Both the position numbers and the translations under genes were made by a program. Shown here one piece after another: positions 9,638 to 18,777 of a stretch of DNA of 64,000 nt. Origin of the DNA: CAYZMH01 sp964479445 (GTDB lineage: Bacteria > Bacteroidota > Bacteroidia > Bacteroidales > GCA-2748055); assembly GCA_964479445.1 (NCBI GenBank), contig CAYZMH010000002.1, positions 87,091 through 151,090 on the forward strand. Reading direction: 5' to 3'. How positions within the stretch are numbered: the stretch's first letter is position 1; the number at the start of each line of letters is the position of its first letter. The notes beneath the pieces were generated by a model. It saw nothing but the letters and a program-made list of their open reading frames with translations, made no database searches and was not told where the DNA came from.

Positions 9638-11113
9638 ATGAAAAAATTGTTTCCAATAATAGCACTGTGCCTGTTAACTTCATCTTTGCTGAGGGGACAG
9701 GATCAGGTACAGGCATTGAAATATTCACAGATTTATCCGGTAGGCTCCGCACGGTTCTCATCCATGGGAGGCGCCATGGGGGCTGTCGGCGGTGACTTTA
9801 CTGCTGCCTCTGTGAATCCGGCCGGACTGGGTCTTTATCGTTCATCCGAATTGGTTTTTACACCGGTATTCTACTGGAGTAATTCAACATCAAATTATCT
9901 GGGAAATGCAGTAAAGGATACTAAATATAATCTGAATATAGGTAACCTCGGACTTGTCTCATCTTACAATACAAACCGGGAAAACGGATTGGTAGGTGCA
10001 TCTCTTGCCTTTGGATATAACGGAATGAATAATTTTCATAACAGCACCGTTATGACAGGCATCAATGAAAACTCCTCCCTTCTGGATAATTTTACGGACT
10101 TTGCTAATAACAATCCCAATAACCTTGACCCCCTCTATGAGCAACTGGCATTTGATACCTATGTAATGCCCTATGATTCAACAGCAGGTAATTATTGGCA
10201 CTACCTGCAACCTTTTGAGGATTATGACTATGATGGTTACGGTCAGGAGCAGACGAGACTGGTAGAATCCCGGGGCTATATAGGAGAATATACCTTTTCC
10301 GGTGCACTAAATATCAGTCACACCCTCTATTTTGGTGCTACAATAGGGATAAACGCCCTGCGATATTATGAAGACGTCTACCATACAGAAACTGATGTCA
10401 ATAACCTGGAACCTGAATTCCACTCCTTCCGATTCAGAGAGTTTTACAGAACGAGAGGAGTAGGGTATAATTTTAAACTTGGGGTGATCTTTAAACCCAT
10501 TCATATTTTGCGGATTGGAGCATCATTCCATAGTCCTACTCTCTATAACCTGAATGATGAGAAGTTTACAGACATGAATTCAACATGGGATTCAAGTACG
10601 GGATTTCCCGATGAATCAGCTTCGTCAGCCAAGCATGCAAAGGAGTATCAACTGCAAACTCCACTCAAAGCTTCGGTCAGTGCAGCAGTGCTTGTGGGCA
10701 GATTGGGACTTGTCTCAGCTGAATATGAATATGTGGATTATAGTAAGGCCAACCTGGATAGTCCGGGATATAAGTTTTTCGATGAAAATGACGCCATTCG
10801 AAATGCTTTCCATTCAACCCATAACCTCAAAGCGGGGGCGGAAATTCGCCTGAACCCTTTGTATCTGAGGGGTGGCTTACAATATTATATGAGTCCTTTT
10901 GAAGAAGAACGTAATGGTTCCGATATCTGGGTTTACTCGGCAGGACTCGGTGTGCGGTCCAACAACACCTTCCTGGATATTGCATACACCCTTGGAACCC
11001 GTTCCGAAGCCTATGGACTTTATGCCCATGAACCAGGTCAGGAACTGTATGAAGTGTCGATGAACGATTATGCTATGAATAAGGTAATGGTCACCATGGG
11101 AGTAAAATTCTAA
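9638..11113 (+). CDS. OmpP1/FadL-family outer-membrane protein
   Basis: This 491-aa protein has a signal peptide (about 1-20, cleaved near LRGQ), then a run typical of the FadL/OmpP1 family in Bacteroidota: SSMGGAMGAVGGDFTAASVNPAGLG. It ends in a beta-strand finishing with Phe (MVTMGVKF), as outer-membrane barrels do. Family members move hydrophobic molecules across the outer membrane; the substrate here is unknown. It lies 84 bp after the low-complexity lipoprotein but is separated from it by a strong terminator, so it is probably transcribed on its own. A terminator overlaps its downstream flank. Confidence 0.87.
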   Translation: MKKLFPIIALCLLTSSLLRGQDQVQALKYSQIYPVGSARFSSMGGAMGAVGGDFTAASVNPAGLGLYRSSELVFTPVFYWSNSTSNYLGNAVKDTKYNLNIGNLGLVSSYNTNRENGLVGASLAFGYNGMNNFHNSTVMTGINENSSLLDNFTDFANNNPNNLDPLYEQLAFDTYVMPYDSTAGNYWHYLQPFEDYDYDGYGQEQTRLVESRGYIGEYTFSGALNISHTLYFGATIGINALRYYEDVYHTETDVNNLEPEFHSFRFREFYRTRGVGYNFKLGVIFKPIHILRIGASFHSPTLYNLNDEKFTDMNSTWDSSTGFPDESASSAKHAKEYQLQTPLKASVSAAVLVGRLGLVSAEYEYVDYSKANLDSPGYKFFDENDAIRNAFHSTHNLKAGAEIRLNPLYLRGGLQYYMSPFEEERNGSDIWVYSAGLGVRSNNTFLDIAYTLGTRSEAYGLYAHEPGQELYEVSMNDYAMNKVMVTMGVKF

Positions 11114-11133
11114 ACCAACCATAATATAAATGC

Positions 11134-11802
11134 TTAATGACCGGGGTGCGTTTTGCGGATCCCGGTTTTTTCTGAATATATACTGCATTTTAGAATTTCA
11201 GAAGCGCGACTTCCCTCATTAAATAACAGATCAAGGATGCTTAAGTTGGATATAAATCCTATCCGGTCTTCAAATACCTGTTGATATTTTACAGGATGAA
11301 AATCAGGATAGATTTCTCCGGGTTTTTTTTTGGGATGAATCCCCTCACGCGGATCATCTGAGTGCTCAACAGGAGTGAAGTGGGAACTGATAACCAGTTC
11401 TTTGCGTATTTGAAGAAGATCCAGTGTGATTTGTAATGCTTCCATGTTTAGATCCAGTAAAAACTTATACCTGCTTGTGTAGAGTGGTAGGAACTCGTCT
11501 TGTATGAATTCGAAATAGGGGGCTGCCCGATAGGAGTCTCGAATTCCGCGCCAGTGTTCTTTTTGCCATGGTTTATCATAATCAATTTGTGCGTCTTTCA
11601 TTGACAATTTTCGACCATGAAACTTTTTCACGGGAATCGATAGATTGATAATTCCATTTGCACCCGCAATCCTGCACCGGTTTCGGTATGTTTGTTTCAT
11701 GTAATGATCATGCTGCTCTATTATAATACTCTTTTTATTGATAATCATTGCATAAAAGAGTATTGGCCCATGATATAAACAAGGATATATTGGTGTGTCC
11801 AT
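11134..11802 (-). CDS. wbqC: WbqC-family protein
   Basis: The 222-aa protein matches the WbqC-like family: IYPCLYHGP near the start, then QTYRNRCRIAGANG, LSIPVKK and a Trp/Arg-rich QKEHWRGIRDSYRAAPYFEF segment. The family is linked to surface-polysaccharide biosynthesis loci and is often found beside lepB and dapB in Bacteroidota; its chemistry is not settled. The frame extends to a TTG at 11829, but the ATG at 11802 puts the conserved N-terminus directly at the start and is preferred. Here it is separated from the lepB/dapB genes by the inserted DUF362/polyferredoxin pair. Its 3' end overlaps a terminator for the opposite gene. Confidence 0.8.
   Translation of the reverse strand: MDTPIYPCLYHGPILFYAMIINKKSIIIEQHDHYMKQTYRNRCRIAGANGIINLSIPVKKFHGRKLSMKDAQIDYDKPWQKEHWRGIRDSYRAAPYFEFIQDEFLPLYTSRYKFLLDLNMEALQITLDLLQIRKELVISSHFTPVEHSDDPREGIHPKKKPGEIYPDFHPVKYQQVFEDRIGFISNLSILDLLFNEGSRASEILKCSIYSEKTGIRKTHPGH
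11140..11171 (+). terminator. Rho-independent terminator of the FadL-like gene
   Basis: ACCGGG and CCCGGT form the stem, followed by a run of T (11166-11171). It lies inside the 3' end of the convergent wbqC frame, so the two convergent genes share these bases. Confidence 0.6.
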
Positions 11803-11919
11803 ATCCTGCAAAAATAAGGGTAATTCCAATGAGATCTCTGCAACTAATACATTAGAATTGGTCTAAATAAATATTGTGTTCGTCGTTGGAAATCATCATG
11901 CTTGTTGATTGGTTTGAAG

Positions 11920-11927
11920 TATCTTTG
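11920..11927 (+). promoter_or_regulatory. Candidate -7 promoter element for the DUF362 operon
   Basis: TATCTTTG matches TAnnTTTG exactly. Transcription would begin about 11934, which excludes the ATG at 11929 and supports a start at 11941 or 11953. No convincing -33 element was found. Confidence 0.4.
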
Positions 11928-11952
11928 AATGGAATTGAAAATGGTGAGAGAT

Positions 11953-12870
11953 ATGAAAAGAAGAACATTTATTAGAAGCAGTATAGGAGCCGGGCTACTG
12001 GCGGGTTCCGGATTAGCTATGGCACCCATTGCTAAAGGGATGGCAGCCCCCTCTGCACAGAACAATCCTGATTTGGTGGCAATCCTGGGAGGAGAGCCGG
12101 ATACGATGTTTGACAGGGCAATTCAAGAGTTTGGAGGTATGGGATCCTTTGTAAAAAAGGGTCAGAAAGTTGTGGTGAAACCCAATATTGGATGGGATGC
12201 AACTCCGGAACGGGCGGCAGATACAAATCCATTGCTTGTGAAAAGGATCATCGAACACTGCTTTAGCGCAGGAGCAAGCAAGGTTATGGTTTTTGATCAT
12301 ACATGTAACGAATGGACCGCCTGCTATAAGAACAGCGGTATCGAAGGAGCCGTTAAAGAAACCAAAGGCCAAATCGTTCCGGGAAACAGTGAACGCTATT
12401 ACCAGGAAGTGAGTATCCCATCAGGAAAATCACTCAAAAAGGCAAAGGTTCATGAACTCATACTCGACTCGGATGTGTTTATTAATGTACCAGTTTTGAA
12501 AAACCACGGTGGGGCAAAAATGACCATCAGCATGAAAAATCTGATGGGGATCGTCTGGGATCGCAGGTACTGGCATCAGAACGATTTGCACCAGTGTATT
12601 GCTGATTTTGCTGCTTATCGTCAACCCGATTTGAATATAGTGGATGCTTACCGGGTAATGAAGCAGAATGGCCCCAGGGGTACATCGGTGAATGATGTGA
12701 CGACTATGAAGGCTCAGTTGATCTCAACCGATATGGTAGCTGTTGATACAGCCGCTACTAAACTATTCGGGATGGACCCTGATAAAGTGACCCACCTGGG
12801 GCTTGCAGAAAAAGCAGGTGTAGGGACTATGAACCTGGATAGCCTTAACATATCAAGGCTGAAGGTTTAA
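11953..12870 (+). CDS. DUF362-domain protein with Tat signal
   Basis: From the ATG at 11953 the protein is 305 aa and starts MKRRTFIRSS, a twin-arginine signal followed by a hydrophobic stretch and an Ala-rich cleavage region; the upstream ATG at 11929 would add eight residues. The remainder is a DUF362 domain with KPNIGWD, MVFDHTCNEW, PVLKNHGGAKMTISMKNLMG and a DPDKVTHL segment near the end. DUF362 proteins are commonly associated with iron-sulfur proteins; the reaction is unknown. It is exported folded, implying a cofactor. The next gene, a polyferredoxin, starts 13 bp later in the same direction, so the two are likely co-transcribed and act together in periplasmic electron transfer (inference). 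Confidence 0.85.
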   Translation: MKRRTFIRSSIGAGLLAGSGLAMAPIAKGMAAPSAQNNPDLVAILGGEPDTMFDRAIQEFGGMGSFVKKGQKVVVKPNIGWDATPERAADTNPLLVKRIIEHCFSAGASKVMVFDHTCNEWTACYKNSGIEGAVKETKGQIVPGNSERYYQEVSIPSGKSLKKAKVHELILDSDVFINVPVLKNHGGAKMTISMKNLMGIVWDRRYWHQNDLHQCIADFAAYRQPDLNIVDAYRVMKQNGPRGTSVNDVTTMKAQLISTDMVAVDTAATKLFGMDPDKVTHLGLAEKAGVGTMNLDSLNISRLKV

Positions 12871-12883
12871 TCTACCAAATACT

Positions 12884-14461
12884 ATGAATTATAAGGTACT
12901 GAAATATGCCAGGGTTGCCCTGGCCGTCCTCTTTATTGTTTTGATTTCTGTATCATTCCTTGATTTCAGGGATTGGATGCCTACCCGGATGGTGAATTCA
13001 ACACTATACCTTCAATTCATCCCCTCTTTGCTGAATTTTTTTAAAGTGATCAGCATCTCTGTAATTGGCTTTGCAGTAGTGATCCTGCTAACAGCACTTT
13101 TCGGCCGGGTATACTGCAGCGCTATTTGTCCCCTGGGTATTTTTCAGGATGTTGTGGCCCGGATATCACGCCTCTTTAAGAAGCGAAAAAAATACAGGAA
13201 ACAGAAGCCCTATCCATGGCTTCGATACTCTATACTGGCCGGAGTGATACTTCTTTTTTTTATATCCGGACCACTTATTTTAAGTCTGACCGATCCTTAT
13301 AGCATCTATGGCAAGTTCATGGTAGCGCTTTTCAAGCCCGCACTTCTGTTTGTTAATAATGGGTTGGCCTCAGTGGCAGCCAGTATGAATGTATACAGCA
13401 TCTACAATGTGGATCCTGTTTACTTCCCATGGCAGGCAATGGTGGTGGCAAGCCTGCTGTTCTTATTGATCGTGATTATGTCAGGTAAGTGGGCACGCCT
13501 TTATTGTAATACGATCTGCCCCGTGGGAACCCTGCTTGGCCTGATATCTTCAAAAGGGTTGTTCCGCATACATATTGACAATGAAAGCTGCACTCTCTGT
13601 GGCAAATGCCAGGTGAGCTGTAAAGCAGGCTGTATCGATTTGAAAAACAAAGCTGTAGATAATTCCCGGTGCGTGAGCTGTTACAACTGCCTCACCGTTT
13701 GCCAGGATGATGCCATTCATTACAGGACGAAGAAAGCAACCCTTCCGGTCGCTGAAAATAAAAATGAAGTGGATACCTCGAACAAGAGAGACTTCCTCCG
13801 TTTTCTGGTTGCAGGCATGGTGGGCCTTTGGGGTATCCGCCGGACAAAAGCCCGTTCTCCGCAGGATCCTATTAATAAAAATCCGACAACCGTACCGATC
13901 GATAGAAAATATACGGTCATACCCCCGGGATCCATGGGCCTGGATCACTTTAAAAATGCCTGTACCGCCTGTCAGCTTTGTGTAAATCAATGCCCTACAG
14001 GTGTTTTGCAGCCCTCTGTCACCGAACTTGGCATCGAGGGTTTCATGCAACCCTTTATGAACTATAACCAGAATTACTGTGAGTTTGAGTGCCACCATTG
14101 TACCAATATCTGTCCGACAGGAGCTATTCTTCCATTGAAACTCGAAGAAAAAAAGACCACCCAGATCGGTAAAGTCACCTTTATCAAGGAGAATTGTGTC
14201 GTATACACGGAAAATACCGCATGCGGATCTTGCTCAGAACACTGCCCCACGCAGGCAGTCAGAATGGTTCCCTATATCGGGGATCTGACAATCCCTGAAA
14301 CCGATAACAGCATCTGTATTGGATGTGGAGCCTGCGAGTACGCGTGCCCGGTCATTCCTTTCAAAGCCATTTACGTGGACGGAAATCCTATCCATGAATT
14401 AGCACAGAAACCAGAATCTAAAAAGGTCGAAGAGGATGAAATTGAGGAGTTTCCGTTCTAA
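12884..14461 (+). CDS. NapH/NapG-like membrane polyferredoxin fusion
   Basis: The 525-aa protein has an N-terminal NapH-like part: several membrane segments within residues 1-220 with two CxxxCP motifs (YCSAICP and YCNTICP). Two cysteine-rich [4Fe-4S] motifs follow (CTLCGKCQVSC, CVSCYNCLTVC). Around residue 300 lies NKRDFLRFLVAGMVG, a second hydrophobic, Tat-like segment resembling the start of NapG/DmsB-type subunits. More ferredoxin motifs come after it: CTACQLCVNQCP, CHHCTNICP, CGSCSEHCP and CIGCGACEYACP. The arrangement looks like a NapH-NapG fusion passing electrons between quinol and a periplasmic acceptor, perhaps the DUF362 partner 13 bp upstream. It ends 5 bp from the convergent lepB. 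Confidence 0.82.
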   Translation: MNYKVLKYARVALAVLFIVLISVSFLDFRDWMPTRMVNSTLYLQFIPSLLNFFKVISISVIGFAVVILLTALFGRVYCSAICPLGIFQDVVARISRLFKKRKKYRKQKPYPWLRYSILAGVILLFFISGPLILSLTDPYSIYGKFMVALFKPALLFVNNGLASVAASMNVYSIYNVDPVYFPWQAMVVASLLFLLIVIMSGKWARLYCNTICPVGTLLGLISSKGLFRIHIDNESCTLCGKCQVSCKAGCIDLKNKAVDNSRCVSCYNCLTVCQDDAIHYRTKKATLPVAENKNEVDTSNKRDFLRFLVAGMVGLWGIRRTKARSPQDPINKNPTTVPIDRKYTVIPPGSMGLDHFKNACTACQLCVNQCPTGVLQPSVTELGIEGFMQPFMNYNQNYCEFECHHCTNICPTGAILPLKLEEKKTTQIGKVTFIKENCVVYTENTACGSCSEHCPTQAVRMVPYIGDLTIPETDNSICIGCGACEYACPVIPFKAIYVDGNPIHELAQKPESKKVEEDEIEEFPF

Positions 14462-14466
14462 TCAAA

Positions 14467-15876
14467 TCAGTGGTCGCTCCTGACTATCTTGAAGAGCCGG
14501 TTCCAGCGGATACCTCCATATTCCTTGTCAAGACTTAACCAGATAAGACGGGGTTTTCCGATTATGTGATCCTCGGGTACAAATCCCCAGAATCTTGAGT
14601 CCGCCGAACTGTGCCGGTTATCACCCATCATGAAGTAATAATCCATGGCAAAGGTATAACTCTCGACAGGCTCATCGTCAATGAAAATTTTTCCCTCTTG
14701 CACCTGTAAACTATGTTTCTCATAAGCCTCAATGATCCTGCGGTATAGCGGAAGATTATCCAGGGTCAATGAGACGGTTACCCCTTTACCGGGCACCTCA
14801 AGAGGCCCGAAATACTCCAGGTTCCAGGGATAACGGCTGTCATGCGGAAAAATATCCCGGTCAAACTCACCCTCCTCAAACATTACAACCGGCCTTACCT
14901 GGATCACACCGGGAATTTCGGTTACCTGCCTGGCCTGATCGGAAGTAAGGGCAAACGTGTAATTCGGATTGTTGCGAATATCCGCCGACTCCCTGCTTAC
15001 ACCAAATTCTTTCAGCTTCCTGGGATTGATAGGGGTGCCATTGGTTTTGACCCGGTGAAAACGCTGTATCCCTTCAAATTCAGGCTGGGGCTCCCCGTTG
15101 ACAATTACCTGGTTTTCTACGACCTTCACTATATCCCCGGGAATCGCTATACATCGCTTAATGTAATTATCCCGTCGATCAACCGGCCGCGTTTCAATGT
15201 CATAGATCTTGTGAATCTGCTTTCGTGCATATTGTTTGTATACACGGAACGGCAATTGCCGGTCATTCTGAGCTTTGTCCATCTGCATTAAAGCAGCCGC
15301 TTCGTCTCTTACCAAATCATAGTAATCGAAATTTCCCCTGGCATACTGACTTGGATCCGACTTCTCGAGGGCGACCGTATCGGATGCAGGAAAATTGAAC
15401 ACCACAATGTCGTTTCTCTTAACTTCACCAAAACCTTTCAACCGCTTGTAGGGTAGTTTGATCCACTCCAGGTAGGACTGTTGACCCAGGACGGTATTGG
15501 GCAAAAACGGAATGGCCAGGGGAGTATTCGGAGTGCGGGGCCCATAAGCTGTTTTACTGACATAAAGATGATCCCCAACCAGTAGTGAATTCTCCATGGA
15601 AGGAGTGGGGATTTTGTAATTCTGAAACAGGAATATATTAATTAATGAAACGGCTATAATGGCGAAGATCAGGGCATCAAGCCATTCAACCACCACACTG
15701 TTCTTCTTGTTCCGCTTTTTCCAGAACGTCCAGTTGACCTTCTTGGTTACATAAATGTCAAAAATGATCGGTAATCCTAAAAAAAACCAGTAGTTTTTTA
15801 ACCAGATTACAAAAAGAATATAGAGAACCGCAGCTAAACCGAATTGGACATATCTGCTCTTGAAAAACTTTTTCAT
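14467..15876 (-). CDS. lepB: Signal peptidase I (second of two tandem copies)
   Basis: This inner-membrane serine protease removes signal peptides from exported proteins. The 469-aa protein has N-terminal membrane segments, the catalytic Ser in PTPSMEN (about 95), the catalytic Lys in YIKRCIAIPGD (about 240) and the conserved MGDNRHSSADSRFWG box near the C-terminus. It is longer than the E. coli enzyme (324 aa) because of an insertion of more than 100 residues between the Ser and Lys boxes, typical of the Bacteroidota form. It lies 9 bp downstream of a paralogous copy in the dapB operon. All catalytic residues are present, so both copies look active. Confidence 0.93.
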   Translation of the reverse strand: MKKFFKSRYVQFGLAAVLYILFVIWLKNYWFFLGLPIIFDIYVTKKVNWTFWKKRNKKNSVVVEWLDALIFAIIAVSLINIFLFQNYKIPTPSMENSLLVGDHLYVSKTAYGPRTPNTPLAIPFLPNTVLGQQSYLEWIKLPYKRLKGFGEVKRNDIVVFNFPASDTVALEKSDPSQYARGNFDYYDLVRDEAAALMQMDKAQNDRQLPFRVYKQYARKQIHKIYDIETRPVDRRDNYIKRCIAIPGDIVKVVENQVIVNGEPQPEFEGIQRFHRVKTNGTPINPRKLKEFGVSRESADIRNNPNYTFALTSDQARQVTEIPGVIQVRPVVMFEEGEFDRDIFPHDSRYPWNLEYFGPLEVPGKGVTVSLTLDNLPLYRRIIEAYEKHSLQVQEGKIFIDDEPVESYTFAMDYYFMMGDNRHSSADSRFWGFVPEDHIIGKPRLIWLSLDKEYGGIRWNRLFKIVRSDH

Positions 15877-15885
15877 GGTGTGCTT

Positions 15886-17205
15886 TTATTTTACTGCTTT
15901 AAAGATACGCTCTTTTCTTAATCCTCCAATGATCGATTCTTCAGGATCCACCGAAAACCATATCAGCACCGCTTTCCCCAGTAAATGATCTTCAGGAACA
16001 AAACCCCAGTAACGGGAATCAGCGGAGTTGTGACGATTGTCCCCCATAACAAAATAATAATCCATCGTAAATCGGTACGATGAAGCAGGCTCTCCGTTGA
16101 TAGTGATCATACCATTGTTATGCGCCAGCGTCTTTCCTTCGTATACTTCTATGACCCGCTTGTAAAAGGGTAGGGTTGTGCTGTCTAATGGGACCGTGAT
16201 TCCCCTGCCGGGAACGAAGACCGGTCCGAACTGGTCGGCCGTAAAACGGTATTGATCCGAGTGGGGAAAGATCTCCGGATTTTGAAAAGATAATAATGGC
16301 TCAACAAATCGCTTGATACCCCTTACCTGGGGGTGATCATGCAGCCGGGCTGCCTCCCGGAGCGTTAAATAGATTACGTGCAGGGAGTTGGCCGGATTAT
16401 ACGTTACCTCGTTCTCATCAGCTCCGAGTGAATCCAGGAAACCATGTGAGAATGGTTCCCCGGTTGTGGTTATGTAATGCTTGAACTTGTAACTGCTCCG
16501 GTGCTGTAGCAATACACCATTGATGTAAACCAAACCGTCCAAAATAATCAGGGTGTCACCCGGAAGGGCAACACATCGCTTAACATAATTTTCCCGCTTA
16601 TCGACGGGATGAGCCATTAGATCAAAGTTCTCCTTGATATATGAGGCGCCGTACTTCCTGACCATGGAGTAATAGTTCTGACCGGGATACTGAAGCATCA
16701 TCGTGTCTCCCTCCGGAAAACTGAACACGATTACATCATTCCGCTTTACCCGTGATAATCCCTTCAATCGTTTATAAGGTAAAGTGAGACGTTCTGAATA
16801 GGTTTTCCTGCCGGAAGATAAATACTCGGGCAATAAGGGAATGGATAACGGGGTGTTGGGCAGCCTGGGACCGTATGCCAGTTTGCTAACAAAGATGAAA
16901 TCTCCGGCAAGTAATGTCTCCTCCATAGATGGTGTGGGTATCTTGTAAGCCTCTATGAAAAGGATCTTAATACAAACCGAAATCAACACAGCCAGCAACA
17001 GGATGGTAACCCATTCCAGGCTTTTTTTAATGAACCGGGGCAGGCTGTATTTCCTCAATGACCAGTCAATTACCCCCGTGATAAATATATCCAGTAAAAC
17101 CAGGTTACCCAGTAAAAACCAGTAGACCTCTGTCCAGATAACCAGCAGCGACCATACCGCTGCAGTGATCATAAACCAGGTTATGCCGGACCAGCGAAAC
17201 TTCAT
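15886..17205 (-). CDS. lepB: Signal peptidase I (first of two tandem copies)
   Basis: This paralogue of the adjacent gene is 439 aa from the ATG at 17205; a GTG at 17208 is also possible. It has membrane segments at the N-terminus, the catalytic Ser in PTPSMEE (about 95), the catalytic Lys in YVKRCVALPGD (about 210) and MGDNRHNSADSRYWG near the end. The insertion between the Ser and Lys boxes is shorter than in the neighbouring copy. It begins within 3 bp of the dapB stop codon (TAA-GTG-ATG), suggesting translational coupling. The two copies differ considerably between the motifs, so the duplication is not recent and they may differ in substrate preference (inference). Confidence 0.93.
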   Translation of the reverse strand: MKFRWSGITWFMITAAVWSLLVIWTEVYWFLLGNLVLLDIFITGVIDWSLRKYSLPRFIKKSLEWVTILLLAVLISVCIKILFIEAYKIPTPSMEETLLAGDFIFVSKLAYGPRLPNTPLSIPLLPEYLSSGRKTYSERLTLPYKRLKGLSRVKRNDVIVFSFPEGDTMMLQYPGQNYYSMVRKYGASYIKENFDLMAHPVDKRENYVKRCVALPGDTLIILDGLVYINGVLLQHRSSYKFKHYITTTGEPFSHGFLDSLGADENEVTYNPANSLHVIYLTLREAARLHDHPQVRGIKRFVEPLLSFQNPEIFPHSDQYRFTADQFGPVFVPGRGITVPLDSTTLPFYKRVIEVYEGKTLAHNNGMITINGEPASSYRFTMDYYFVMGDNRHNSADSRYWGFVPEDHLLGKAVLIWFSVDPEESIIGGLRKERIFKAVK

Positions 17206-17208
17206 CAC

Positions 17209-17919
17209 TTACACATTTAGTAAATCCTGCATGGTGAAAATTCCTTCCTTTCCTTGTATGAATTCCGAGGCCATAACCGCCCCGGCAGCAAATCCTTTCC
17301 TGCTCTTGGCCTCGTGACTGATCCTGATCTTGTCAAGAGGAGAATCATAGGTTACCTGGTGATAACCTGTCACTTCCCCCTCACGTTGTGCTTCAATATG
17401 TATGTGCTTATCCTTTTCATCCTGGCTCCAGCAGGTTTTTCGCTCCAGTTGTTCGGTAATCTGCTCGGCCAGCGAAATAGCCGTTCCGCTTGGAGCATCT
17501 TTTTTGTGAATGTGATGAACCTCCTTCATTTGCACATCATACTGCGGGAATTGATTCATCAGTTCGGCCAGCTTCCGGTTAATAGCAAATAGAATGTTGA
17601 CACCGATGCTGAAATTGGAGGCGTAAAAAAGTGTTCCCTTTTTTTTCCGGCAGGCTTTTATAACCTCATCCCAGTGCTCCAGCCATCCCGTGGTGCCTGA
17701 AACTACCGGGATACCTTTGTCGAAACAGTGAAGGATGTTGCTGCGTGCAGATTCCGGGGTGGTGAATTCAATTGCTGCGTCTGTCTCCTCCATAGCAGGG
17801 TGAGACCAACCATTTGGATTATCAATATCAATAACCTGGGATATTTCATGCCCCCTCTCCCGGGCTATTGCTTCAATGGCTTTTCCCATTCTGCCATAAC
17901 CAATCAATGCGATTTTCAT
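17209..17919 (-). CDS. dapB: 4-hydroxy-tetrahydrodipicolinate reductase DapB
   Basis: This cytoplasmic enzyme reduces hydroxy-tetrahydrodipicolinate with NAD(P)H in the lysine/diaminopimelate pathway that feeds peptidoglycan. The 236-aa protein has the N-terminal nucleotide-binding loop GYGRMGKA, the VVSGTTGW segment and the substrate/catalytic stretch HHIHKKDAPSGTA. It is slightly shorter than the E. coli enzyme (273 aa), as usual in this phylum. It is the first gene of a tight operon with the two lepB genes. Confidence 0.95.
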   Translation of the reverse strand: MKIALIGYGRMGKAIEAIARERGHEISQVIDIDNPNGWSHPAMEETDAAIEFTTPESARSNILHCFDKGIPVVSGTTGWLEHWDEVIKACRKKKGTLFYASNFSIGVNILFAINRKLAELMNQFPQYDVQMKEVHHIHKKDAPSGTAISLAEQITEQLERKTCWSQDEKDKHIHIEAQREGEVTGYHQVTYDSPLDKIRISHEAKSRKGFAAGAVMASEFIQGKEGIFTMQDLLNV

Positions 17920-18061
17920 GCGTCTTATGTTTTTAATTATCAGATTGTGCTGCTATTAATAAATCGCGAAAAGATGTAATACTGTACTCCGGTCATAACA
18001 CACCCCCTCCTGATTTTGAAAACCTCTCCACCGCAAAAATAAAAGATTGTCGGCAAACAGA

Positions 18062-18093
18062 AATAAAAAAGGCCGCCGGGTTTCGACAGCCTT
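18062..18093 (-). terminator. Rho-independent terminator of the thrS-infC-rpmI-rplT operon
   Basis: Read on the minus strand, AAGGCTGTCG pairs with CGGCGGCCTT (10 bp, two G-U pairs) around AAACC and is followed by a T-rich tract. It lies about 25 bp beyond the rplT stop codon. Confidence 0.85.
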
Positions 18094-18118
18094 ATGTGAC
18101 AATATACATTATTAAGAA

Positions 18119-18463
18119 TTATTGCACCTTCTTGACAACGGCTTCAAAAGCCTTCGGATCATTCATTGCAAGATCGGCTAATACCTTGCGGTTGATCTCT
18201 ATGTTGTTTTTCTTCAACTTACCCATGAATTCAGAATAGGACATCCCATGAGGCCTAACCGCTGCATTGATTCGTTGGATCCAGAGAGCCCGGAATTCCG
18301 CTTTCTTCTTTCTACGGTCCCTGTAAGAATAACTTAACCCCTTCTCATACGCATTTTTGGCTACCGTCCAGACATTTTTCCTTCTTCCGAAATATCCTTT
18401 GGTATGTTTGTAAACCTTTTTGCGTTTTTGTTTGGACGCTACCGCGTTAACTGATCTTGGCAT
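18119..18463 (-). CDS. rplT: 50S ribosomal protein L20
   Basis: The 114-aa basic protein shows the L20 signature: MPRSVNAVASKQKRKK at the start, GYFGRRKNVW, RDRRKKKAEFRALWIQRINA and a C-terminal globular part ending AVVKKVQ. L20 binds 23S rRNA early in 50S assembly. It is the last gene of the thrS-infC-rpmI-rplT operon and is followed by a strong terminator. In several bacteria L20 also represses its own operon by binding the mRNA; no such leader structure could be identified in the 91-bp gap to rpmI. Confidence 0.98.
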   Translation of the reverse strand: MPRSVNAVASKQKRKKVYKHTKGYFGRRKNVWTVAKNAYEKGLSYSYRDRRKKKAEFRALWIQRINAAVRPHGMSYSEFMGKLKKNNIEINRKVLADLAMNDPKAFEAVVKKVQ

Positions 18464-18554
18464 TTTATTTTCATGTTTTTGGATGTAAGCGCTTCATGGA
18501 AGTCTTTAATGCATTACAACCTGGTGAATACTATGATTACCGTCTCTTTTATGC

Positions 18555-18752
18555 TTACTTCATAGCAAGCAAACGCTTAATATTAGACTTATCCGCTTTG
18601 TGTACTTCACCAAAGTAAGTGAGGTTCCTTTTCCGCTTCTTTTCCTTTTTGGTCAATATATGACTCTTGTAAGCGTGCTTTCTTTTGATCTTTCCTGTTC
18701 CGGTGAGGGTAAACCTTTTCTTTGCTCCCGGATTTGTCTTCATTTTAGGCAT
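18555..18752 (-). CDS. rpmI: 50S ribosomal protein L35
   Basis: This 65-aa, strongly basic protein begins MPKMKTNPGAKKRF and ends IKRLLAMK, diagnostic of L35, a component of the large ribosomal subunit. It sits between infC (25 bp upstream) and rplT (91 bp downstream), the order found in most bacteria. Confidence 0.98.
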   Translation of the reverse strand: MPKMKTNPGAKKRFTLTGTGKIKRKHAYKSHILTKKEKKRKRNLTYFGEVHKADKSNIKRLLAMK

Positions 18753-18777
18753 TATTCCAAGTTTATCCTGTTATGTG

